Positions 54,781-64,000 of a DNA stretch of 64,000 bases are shown piece after piece. Where the stretch lies: the NCBI GenBank assembly GCA_029959085.1, contig JARWIR010000007.1, positions 43,637,137 through 43,701,136 of the forward strand. Direction: 5' to 3'. The position numbers and the translations under genes are program-made. The stretch comes from Nemophila menziesii. Lineage: Eukaryota; Streptophyta; Magnoliopsida; Boraginales; Hydrophyllaceae. A model generated the notes under the pieces. The model made no database searches and was not told the origin of the DNA. It saw only the letters and a program-made list of their open reading frames with translations. How positions within the stretch are numbered: the first letter of the stretch is position 1; each line of letters begins with the position of its first letter.

Positions 54781-57010
54781 GCCGTTGGAGCACTACTTTT
54801 GTTAATGAATTGTATACCATAAAGGTATGTGTATAACATTTAAACTCATGAAACATGGAAACATATGAAATATATATCAACCTTTAAGCATCTAAATATC
54901 AATCAATATAAAATTAGGATACATAAATTTCCTTTGATCAAATATGTCAACAAATTTTAGAACAAGTTATGGTAAAATCAATAGAAATAAGTTATATAAG
55001 AAGTAGAAGCATACATGATAGAAATGTCATGACCAACGATTTTTTTTTCAGTGATAAAAGTTTTTCACCAAATGCATAACCTAACACAAGATCAAAAAAA
55101 TTAAACATCTAAATAATTTTTATAATTGTGAATGAATTGGTATTCTTCCTTATTTGTAAATAGAAAAATATAAATCATATATGAGTACAAATAATATATG
55201 AGTAGAGTATACATTAAAATATATTCTAAGAATGATTAAAAGTTTATGAACACTTAAATACATGTTTGATAACTAATATTAGTTGTACCATATAACTAAA
55301 AATAGTTGATAAATTTAAATAAACATAAATATATAGTGATACCAGAGAATAAATGTTTAATACCGAATAAAATATGATTTTCATATATTTACCTTGAAAT
55401 TAATCATATGATATATTATGGTGCACCAATTTACAATCGTCCATTATAGTTTTACATATTTTTTTTTCATATAGATAACTATTCTAATTTCCAAGATACT
55501 CACCATTTATATGCTATTGATAATTAGCACTTATCGTCAATAAATCATGACAATCTTAAATTAATGGTGAAAATACATGTAAAATGAGTTTCTATATAAA
55601 TATTTTAACGAGTACGGTTATGGTGATGAACAAAATTAATGTATGACAAAAAATTTAGATTAAAAGAGAGAAACAAAAGTCATGAGAATAGGTGTTTGTG
55701 TGTGGGAGAGGGAGTGAAAAATAGAGGAAAGAGGTGATGGATGTGATTAGGGTTTTATCATATACGCAAAGATTTTATATTTATCACAAGACAAATAGGT
55801 TTATATATGTCAAAATAAATACTTTTTGTATCTGATAATGGCCAAGAAGCCATGTGCTCTAAGTTAATTACTCATCTAATTAAAAATAGGTACCAAAAAC
55901 TCTTTTGCCAAACAATAATTACTCATCTATCACAACTAACTCAATTCATTAAAAAGTCATTTTTTTAAGAATTCTAGGTAGATTGGCTTGAGGTACGCAA
56001 GGTTTGTGATATGTGAGGGAAATTAACACTCAATTAAACACATGGTGTATTTTAGTCAATGAAAGAATGCTAGTCGGTAGAACAAGTAATAAGAATTCAA
56101 TAATCTAAGCCTGAGATTGAAAGTAAGTCATGAACAAAAATAAAAAGATAAGGAAAGAGATGATGAACAAGCGGTTTAGAGTGGTTCGACTCTTGACTTA
56201 GTCTATTACCTAAGGTTTATGCAACCTTATTATTTTGAAAATTATATACTAGAATCTCTCATGTCTTTGAAAGATCATAGCACAGAACTTTACAAACTCT
56301 TTGAAACCACCTCCGAAGGAACCCCCTAATGTTCTCACCCACTGGTCAATCGAGTGTACAATCTACCTTCACTAAATACCATACAAACTCGTGAAACCTT
56401 CTACTTGTGTATCACCACACAAACATGAGGTTATACTCGATACTCACAATCTACCACGTCCCACTACATGAAACCTTCAAACTTGTGTCTATACTACACA
56501 TATTCTAAATCACTCATATCTTGTTTATGGAAAATCACACTTCTTCACTAGACTAAGAGTAAATTCTAGGTTTTACGATTAAGTCAAATCTAAGTAGACT
56601 AGCCTTTATACTCTTTGATGAGTAGATATATACAAGTATTTGGGATAGATACAAAGAAACATGTGATACATAAAAAATATATGGGGAAGAATTATAACAC
56701 TTATTTATTTGTTTTTAATTTTTTAAATAATTTGTACTAGAAGAATATGTAATCCTTTTGTTCCCTTTGGGACTAAAATGATGGCTTAATACCCTTTCGG
56801 TCAAAATCCTTTCTTTTTTCCGATTGCACGTGATTTCACCATTGCCTTTGCCTCCGTCAAGTAGATTTGAAAGACTGAAGACCAGCTAAACTATCAGTAG
56901 CCTCAAACACAAAACTGGAAATAATGAGTAGGGTGACAAACGGAAGTTGCAACCGGTACGGGCCACATATGGGAATTATGCACCACATATCACTTATATC
57001 TTAGACCACA
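54781..57010 (-). repeat. R block, copy 6
   Basis: Has the exon-like block with altered T-run (55010-55081), an intact telo box (55747-55755), and a damaged site II pair (TGGCCAAGAAGCCATG, about 55840). A deletion near 55925 removes the segment from AATAATAGCCACC to AAATAAATCGATCACAA. The right end carries an extra 60-bp insertion (about 56840-56900) not in the other copies. Confidence 0.75.
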
Positions 57011-57618
57011 ATCTAATCATGGTAAAATAAAGCAGACTAAAAGAAGATAACAATGATAAATGAAACAAGATAGAATGCAAAACGGAAAAAGCTTGGAGAA
57101 GAGGCGGTAAAACTTTAGGAGAGCAAGGATTAAATTAAAATGGTGAGTGTAAAACAGAATGTAAAATCTAATCCATTCAACATAACCAATATCTTACCCC
57201 ACCACCAAAAAACACGTCAAAATCATCAAATTATGTCGCTATATAGCCTATATTCCCACAGCATCAAGTAACAGGGAATGTTTCGATACAGAACTAACGA
57301 ATTTGCAACAATGGCCCCACTCGCAGCTACATCAGGCACACCAATCCCTGGAAAAGTCGAATCCCCACAACAAAACAGTTGCGATATCGGAGTCAAATGT
57401 CTTGGGAACGTACCTCGGTTTCTTCTAAGATACCGTTGATGCGTCAATGGTGTTCCCACTAAACTCACTTCGCATTTATCTCAATTAAACCCCGGTCCTA
57501 ACGCTCTCTCCACAGCCTTCTATAGTACCTCAGATATTTCCGTCTTGAGCTGTTTATACTCGTGGCTTCTCCGGTCAACTCCTTTCCAAAGATTAAACGG
57601 GTCGGTTCCTGGTGTGTA

Positions 57619-58395
57619 CATTGGCGGATGTATGTATATAAGGTGGGCTTAAGCCCACCCTCAAATTCTTTAAAAAAATTATTTAACTTATTTTATTATT
57701 TTAGGCTTTTAGTCTATTTATAACTTACTTATAAATTTTAACCTTAAAAATTTATATTACTCATTAAAAATTTTACACAATTCACAATTTGTCATAAGTT
57801 ATTAGGTAATTTTTTAACTTTTGTTAATTTTTTTATGCATTATTAAGTTTTTCTTATCATGTATTTTGATTAATTTATTTATATCATTAAAATTATTTCT
57901 TGATTAATTAATTTAATTTGTTCTATTAAAAGGATAATTAAAAGATATTAATACATAGGTTTTAATTTTGTTTTTCCTAGTTTTAGTTGATTCATAGGCT
58001 AATTAATGATATAATTCTTAAATTTAAACTTTTGACTCTCATTTTATTCTTTTAATTTTTTTTTTAAAATTTTTGGTAATATAATTCTTGATTTTCGATA
58101 ATAAAATCAAATAAAATTGTATATATAATATAAATATAATATTGTATTATAAATTTAAGAGAGAGACATTTGTAAGAAAAATAAAAACACCACTATCATT
58201 GATATTTTTTAGAAAATGAAAACGGGTTGATTACAATTGTAATTTTTTTATCTTTATATGATAATATTTAATCAATAGATCCATTTGTTTCATGTTTCTT
58301 TTATTAAATACCTAAATAAAAAATTCGGAGGCGTTGCCTCCGAATCCCTTTATTTTCCAAGCCTACCATCACTTATGTTTCTGGATTCGCCACTG
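57619..58395. mobile_element. hAT-type non-autonomous element, 777 bp
   Basis: Starts CATTGGCGGATGTATG and ends as the complement of CAGTGGCGAATCCAG. A perfect 8-bp duplication GGTGTGTA flanks it (57611-57618, 58396-58403). The paralogue at 33920 has the uninterrupted CCTGGTGTGTAGG. The interior is AT-rich, with GGTGGGCTTAAGCCCACC near the left end, and has no transposase. Confidence 0.88.
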
Positions 58396-59452
58396 GGTGT
58401 GTAGGCATGTAAAATATGTTTTCCCGGTGGAACAAGATTGGGACTAAGCACACTTGGTACGGAGATCAAAACAACATTTTGGTCAGCATCAACACCTCAA
58501 ACCCAGTCATTGACAATTATATGGTGGATTCCAAGATCCTCGGGTATACTCTAAATCATACGTAAAATCATCAAATATAAAATTTAATATTCCATGCTTG
58601 AATAAAAATGTTTTAAGTAGCTCACTTTTTTTTTGAAAACTAAATGGAAATGCATGAATGATTCACATAGTGGAGTCTTTTGAATCCTGTCTTGGTGTTT
58701 TGTGGAACAACATCTTTAGGCAAATTGATGTGTTGCTTACAAGTTACAACCGCCTTTTTAGCACGCACAAACTGTAATAACACAAATCATTTCAACTTTT
58801 TGTAGTAGAAAGGTGAAACATATATGGGTAAATTGCATTAAACATCAGAAATAGGAGTTTTACTAATAGAATGACGCATAATGACTAAAATATCCTCAGA
58901 ATGTTTGACTCAAGAAACTCACTTGACCACCTCGAAGCTTGACTCCTATAGCTCAACCATTTTCGACAGCAATATTATCCACATGACTATTAAGAGAGAT
59001 CCGGCCACCAAACTTTTGTAATCCTCGGACAAGAGCTTCAACAATGGACCCACTTCTGTGAAGAGGGTTTTTTTTTTGTTCAAATACTTCCGTGAAGAGA
59101 ATACTCCAAAGTGCAACCTAGCTTATACCATTCTGAAAACATATAGATCTGAAAAGGCCAGTTTTGTGTAAAGATATATAATCACGCTTATACTGAAATT
59201 CAAGTTCTATTTACCATCTCTGCTGAGAGTATACCATTAGTTTTCACCCCTGCAAGCAAGAAAGTGAGAAGATCAAGCCAGGTTAGAGCAAAAGGATCTT
59301 TTAAATGTAACAAATCGATGATCTCAGAGAACGGTTTTAAAAGATTTGTACCACCTAATGCTCCTTGTGGGCCCATTTTAGCGAAAGATTTCAAGACAGA
59401 AGGCGCGTATCTAGCAGCAAGCTGTAGATAGAACACCCCAGTCTCCTCGGAC

Positions 59453-60399
59453 TAGGGATGGCAGTGGTTACGATTTTAATCCGAAACCGACGGATTACCG
59501 AACCGAATAAAAACCGATTATGTAACCGTGGTTAAATCCGTTAGGGTTTGGTTTTAAAAAGTGAAACCGATGGTTAAAACCGTTAGGTTATGGTTCTAGA
59601 TTAAAAAAAAACCCGAAAAACCGAAATCCGTTATATATATATATATATCTGATTTTATTTTACCTACTAAAGGCTAAAATCCATATATTTTTATATTTTG
59701 AAGTCCATCTTTCTTATATTATTTTGATTTTTAATTACCAAAAGGCCAAAAGTCTCAACCCAACTATAGATAAGGATGGAAATGGTTATGGTTTAAAATC
59801 AAAATCGATAAAAATTTGAATCGATTAAAAATCGATTATGCAACCATGGAAAAAACCGTTAGGTTATGGTTCTGAAAAATGCAACCGATGGTTAAATCCA
59901 TTAGGTTAAAATTTTAGATAAAAATAAAACCGAATAACCAAAAACGCGTTTACTATCATCTGTTTTTGTATATTTTATAGTAATATGGATAAAATAATAT
60001 TTTCATATCTCAAAACTAAAATCTAAATATTAGAATTAACAAAAGAAGTAACAAAAACGTTATTTAATTAAAGATCAACATAATATTTTATATATTGGAT
60101 ATTTGTCATGTATTTGTGAACTTGTTTCAATATTTTCAATATATATAGAGAGTTACAGTTTGGCATGTCACAAGAGCGAGGCGAGGTTAGGAATCCTACT
60201 GCGAGAGGGACGCCTCGCGAGCCGGGTTATGGTTAAAATCTGAAAAATCGTTTAAAAAACCGAAACCGAATTATTCGGATATGGTTTTGAAAAGTAAATC
60301 TGATGGTTAAATCCGTTAGGGTTTGGTTTTTGATAAATTAAATGGATATGGACATGGTTTTGGATTTTTTTGCAATAATCCGATCCGTTGCCATCCCTA
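59453..60399. mobile_element. hAT-type non-autonomous element, 947 bp
   Basis: Ends TAGGGATGGCAGTGG and the complement of CCGTTGCCATCCCTA. The 8-bp duplication is CCTCGGAC (59445-59452) against CCTCAGAC (60400-60407), one mismatch. The interior has many AACCGATGGTTAAAACCGTTAGG words in a loose array. The uninterrupted site is seen at 5545 and 41490 (CTCGGAYTGATAGAGG). Confidence 0.87.
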
Positions 60400-60606
60400 C
60401 CTCAGACTGATAGAGGTGGAAGCACCATTGCAGCGGCAGATAATGGAAGTAACGCATCCTACATAAATAAAATCCTATACCTTAAGAAATTGCTTGACAT
60501 AAATTGACATAAATTCGTTGCTATAGTAAATCTAAAAATATAATATGAATATTTCAATTTGAATATTTTTTTGAACTAAAATAGGAATATTTTAGTTAAG
60601 TAATAC

Positions 60607-60975
60607 ATTTAACTATTACATCGCGAATATCTAAAGCGTAAGCTTTCTTTACAGAGATATCATTTGGTCTGAAGACAAACTTTTATCTTTACAGATATGG
60701 TTGTAGCTTCTTTGAGTTCTACTGAGTATTCCACTTCTAATAACTGACACACAATATATGGTTTGCCTTTTTTCTTTTTGTCTGCTATAAGCTGAGATGT
60801 ATCCAGCAGGTACAAGAAGTCGTGAACCTCCTTCAAATGAGAAGCCAGTTTTACCTGTGTGAAGCTTGAACTCCATCGCTCTATCTTTTTTCCTCCTCAC
60901 TTTGCAGGCCTGACATTCCTCGTTATCCTTATCTAAGCAAAAGAATTCCTGGACAATGTAATTCATTCTTACACT
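60607..60975 (-). pseudogene. MET1: MET1-like BAH2 fragment, second copy
   Basis: Paralogue of 5740-6129. The minus strand reads YIVQEFFCLDKDNEECQACK, AMEFKLHTGKTGFSFEG. A 10-12-base deletion around 60829 then removes the YIVHDF segment; LVPAGYISAYSRQKEKR is the out-of-frame remainder of LLDTSQLTADKKNKG. Downstream, sequence equivalent to KVRRFFRPNDISVEKAYA survives with gaps (the RRF codons are lost near 60672). It is followed by the same CRTISO-like junction as at 5.6 kb. Confidence 0.82.
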
Positions 60976-60976
60976 G

Positions 60977-60978
<2 letters not shown>

Positions 60979-61043
<65 letters not shown>
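60979..61043. repeat. (TAA)n microsatellite
   Basis: About 21 uninterrupted TAA/ATA units. The equivalent tract at 6141-6200 is interrupted. When read as protein on the minus strand it yields a poly-Tyr run, which is an artefact. Confidence 0.93.
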
Positions 61044-61045
<2 letters not shown>

Positions 61046-61049
61046 CAAC

Positions 61050-64000
61050 GCATAATTATAATAAAAAGAATTATTGACTAAAAAAATAAATTTAATAATA
61101 TGTTAGACCCAAAATACCATCTGAAATAGTTATTTTTCCAAAAAATCATATTAAAATTGATACTGGTCAAGAAAATCATATAAAATAATTTAGGTTAATA
61201 ATAATATTTTTTTTAAATTTTAATTTATTTTTAAAATTTTTGTTAAAAGAAATTATAATTTAATTTTTTTCATATTTAATTTTTTTTCGTTTCAAAAGGG
61301 GGATAGTAGTGGAAGGTCAAAGATTTTTGAATCATGTCGAAAAATCTCATTTCAATCTTAGAAAAGAGATATGACAGATTTCATCTGAGTATTAAAATAA
61401 AGATGTAACACTTTGTCTCAATTTGGGTGATGAAATCTCATCTCATAGTTGATGGGACAAATCCCATCTCAAAATTAATGAGGCAAATTCTATTTCATAG
61501 TTGATAGCACAAATCTCATCTCAGAGTTGATAGAACAATTTTCCGTCACATGCATATTTCAAAAAAAAAAAAATCTTAGTTATTACATATTAGTTGATGG
61601 GACAAATTAATACCATATGAATTTATGAGACAAATATCATCTCAGAATTGAAAAAAAAAATTCATCATATACACAATTAAAAAAAATCTTAGTTTTTTCA
61701 TATTGAATTTTAAAATCGGTGTATCATATTCAAAGAAATTATAGATAAAAAACTACCATTTTCAATTATTAAGAGTATTTCAAAAAATATTTTTTCATAT
61801 TATTTATTGAAGTGTTAAAACTTTTGATGTGATAAATCTCATCAAAGAAAATAAAAGTAAAAAAAAATTAAAATTTTTAAATTGAAAAGAAAAAAGAAAA
61901 AAAGTTATGTTTAATTTAAATAAAAAATAAAAAATATTAGAATGATGTTTTCCGTAATAAATAATAAGGTTGATACTTTAAGATGTCAACAAATTTTAGA
62001 ACAAGTTATGGTAAAATCGATAGCAATAAGTTATATAAGAAGTAGAAGCATACATCATAGAAATGTCATGACTAGCGATCTTTTTCTTCAATGATAAAAG
62101 TTTTTCACCATATGCATAACCTGACACAAGATCAAAAAAATTAAACATCTAATCCATTTTTTATAATTGCGAATGAAATGGTATTCTTCCTTATTTGTAA
62201 ATAGCAAAATATAAATCATATATGAGTAGAGTATATATTAAAATATATTCTACGAATAATTAAAAGTTTATGCACACTTAAATATGATAACTAATATTAC
62301 TTGTACCATATAACTAAAAGTAGTTAATTAATTTAAATAAACATAAATATATAGTGATACTAGAGAATAGATGTTTAATACCAATTTACCTTGAATTTAA
62401 TCATATGATAAATTATGGTACACCCATTTAGAATCGTCCATTATAATTTTATATATAATTGTATATGGACAACTATCTAATTTCTAAGATACTCACCGTT
62501 TATATGCTTTTGAAAATTATCACAACGCTAGTAAATCATGAAAATCTTAAATTAATGGTGAAAAATATATGTAAATAGGATATTTTATAAATAATCTTAC
62601 AGGTACTGGTATGGTGATGAACAAAACTAAGGTATGATAAAGATCTGAGATTAAAAGAGAGAAACGGAAGTCATGAAAAAGGTTGTGTATGTGTGGGAGA
62701 GAGAGTGGGAAAATAGGGGATATAGGTGGCGGCTGTGATTAGGGTTTGATCATATGTGCAAAAATTTTATATCTATCACAAGATAAATAGGTTTATATAT
62801 GTCAAAAAATAAATACTTTTTTGTATTTGATAGTGGCCCAGAAGCCCATGTGGTCTAATTACTCATCTAATTAAAAAAAAGGTACTAGAAACTCTTTTGC
62901 CCAACAATAATAGCCACCAAAGTGACCTATATTATATTTTCATGTTTGATGTGGCTACCACACACCAAAGTTGTGATATTAAAGGTTTCGTTCATTAAAT
63001 ATGCTTTAATACCCTCATACGACAATTTTTAAAAAAATATACATCTCTCTTCTCCCTTCGATTCTTCTCCTTCACACTCAAAATGAACTTGAAACCCAAT
63101 AAATATTCATATAAGTAGGTGAATAGGACCAATACATAATTAAAATAAATCGATCACAATTGACTCGATTCGTTAAAAAGTCCATTTTTTAAGAATTCTA
63201 GATAGATTGGCTAGATGTACGTAAGGGTTGTGATATGTGAGTGAAACACTCAATCAAACACTTGGTGTAATTTAATCAATGAAAAAATACTAGTTGGTGG
63301 AACAAGTAATAAGCATGCAATAATCTAAGACTGAGACTGAAAGTGAGTATTAAGGTTATAGAACAAACAATTGGCATGAACAAAAGTAAAGAGATAAGGA
63401 AAGAGATGACGAACAAGCGATTTAGAGTGGTTTGACTTTTGACTTAGTCTACTACCTAAGGTTTATGCATCTTTATTAAATTAAAAATCATCCACTAGAA
63501 TCTTTCATGTCTCTGAAAGACCATAACATAAAACTTTACAAACTCTTTGAAACCACCTTTGAAGGAAACCCCTAATGTTCTCACCCACTAGTCAATCGAG
63601 TGTACAATCAACATTCACTAAATACCATCCTAATCCGTGAAACCTTCTACTTGTGTATCACCCCACAAAGATGAGTATACACTCTATACTCACATCTACC
63701 ACGTCACACTCCATGAAACCTTCAAACTTATGTCTACACTACACGCACTCTAAATCACTCTTATATTTAAGTCAAATTTAACTAGTCTAACCTCTATACT
63801 TATTGATGAGTAGATAATTACAAGTGTTTGGGACAGATACAAAGAAATGTGTGATATATTAAAGGTATTTGTGGAAGAATCGTAACACTTATTTATTTTG
63901 TTTTAATTTATTATATAATTTTGTCTAGAAGAATTTGTAATTCATTTGTTCCCCTTGGGACTAAATTTTTTGTTTTAATACCCTTTTTGTCAAAATCCCT
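61050..64000 (-). repeat. R block, copy 7 (runs off the window)
   Basis: Closest to copy 1 throughout, including the left AAATACCATCTGAAAT start. It has the CATCTCA minisatellite (61430-61680), the exon-like block (62050-62122), an intact telo box (62739-62747) and an intact site II pair (62835-62848). It is still matching R when the window ends. Confidence 0.78.
62739..62848 (-). promoter_or_regulatory. telo box plus paired site II motifs, best-preserved copy
   Basis: The minus strand has TGGGCTTCTGGGCC (62848-62835) and, about 90 bases downstream, AAACCCTAA (62747-62739), then a CTCTCTCCCACAC leader-like tract (about 62705-62685). Same order and spacing as in copy 1. Confidence 0.45.

Larger units (their letters stand above)
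57248..60530 (-). pseudogene. CRTISO-like: CRTISO-like pseudogene with two hAT insertions
   Basis: Minus-strand order: LPLSAAAMVLPPLSV (60440-60410); hAT element 59453-60399; YAPSVLKSFAKMGPQGALGG and LKDPFALTWLDLLTFLLAGV, then NGILSAEMV (59420-59210); EYPLH and SGA pieces (59110-59000); DLGIHHIIVNDWV then DADQNVVLISVPSVLSPNLV (58540-58430); hAT element 57619-58395; YTPGTDPFNLWKGVDRRSHE and KCEVSLVGTPLTHQRYLRRN (57618-57420); ISQLFCCGDSTFPGIGVPDV and AASGAIVANSLV (57400-57310), stop at 57248. The best-preserved C-terminus of the set, with GDSTFPGIGVP intact, but about 15 residues before TFPRHLTP are deleted and in-frame stops occur after NDWV, SEVL and GFN. It lacks the N-terminal FAD-binding part. 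Confidence 0.9.

Noticed and set aside
60649..61053. 134-codon open frame starting with a long Tyr run
   Set aside because: The Tyr run is the translation of the (TAA)n microsatellite on the minus strand. Only the MET1 BAH2-like part after it is meaningful.
1..64000. Plastid, mitochondrial or rRNA sequence
   Set aside because: I noticed no organellar gene or rRNA sequence on either strand. This was by eye, so a short insertion could be missed.

Overview
The window is AT-rich eudicot-type nuclear DNA from a gene-poor, repeat-dense stretch. I see no intact protein-coding gene. What looks genic is broken by frameshifts, stops or insertions, and the rest is transposable elements, tandem arrays and repeated blocks. 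The plant assignment rests on two recognisable pseudogene families (a carotenoid-isomerase-like FAD oxidoreductase and the plant DNA methyltransferase MET1) and on plant mobile elements (a Pack-MULE, a Helitron, a TRIM, Tourist-like and hAT elements, Copia, Gypsy and LINE remnants). The species cannot be named from the sequence.

The dominant structure is a module repeated in one orientation. On the minus strand it reads: carotenoid-isomerase-like gene (CRTISO-like), about 0.25 kb spacer, a roughly 2-3.5 kb block here called R, then pieces of a MET1-like gene. R contains promoter-like motifs (TGGGCC-type site II pairs and a telo box) and short exon-like blocks. Copies of R lie at about 6.23-8.87, 8.87-9.21 plus 16.09-18.09, 21.11-24.69, 29.41-33.26, 43.86-45.49, 54.78-57.0 and 61.05-64.0 kb. 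Different copies keep different MET1 pieces: BAH1 at 43.6 and 54.4 kb, BAH2 at 5.7 and 60.6 kb, and the catalytic C-terminus at 20.2 and 28.5 kb. CRTISO-like pieces lie at 5.5, 24.9, 33.5-42.3 and 57.2-60.5 kb. Shared frameshifts and shared breakpoints suggest the segment was amplified after it had become a pseudogene.

Later insertions can often be dated against the copies, because a paralogous empty site survives nearby. A 6.9-kb Helitron (9211-16087) sits in one R copy and carries a 1.4-kb Pack-MULE (11017-12438, 9-bp target duplication) holding a longin-domain gene fragment and an F-box gene fragment. A Copia LTR element, itself invaded by a Gypsy element with a tandem array and a Tourist-like MITE, splits the longest CRTISO-like copy (34781-41283). 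Two hAT elements interrupt another CRTISO-like copy (57619-58395 and 59453-60399). A 1.1-kb TRIM (25862-26962), a Gypsy-type solo LTR (52711-54228), a hAT MITE (16884-17227), a Tourist-like MITE (30476-30705) and a LINE 3' end (17559-17770) complete the clean insertions.

The left edge (1-5.5 kb) holds a LINE RNase H remnant, a 74-bp minisatellite, a short Copia-type LTR and a broken hAT transposase gene with a TTF zinc finger. The stretch 46.5-51.6 kb holds two convergent Copia gag fragments, a 2.3-kb LINE pol remnant and a tRNA-Pro-like pseudogene.
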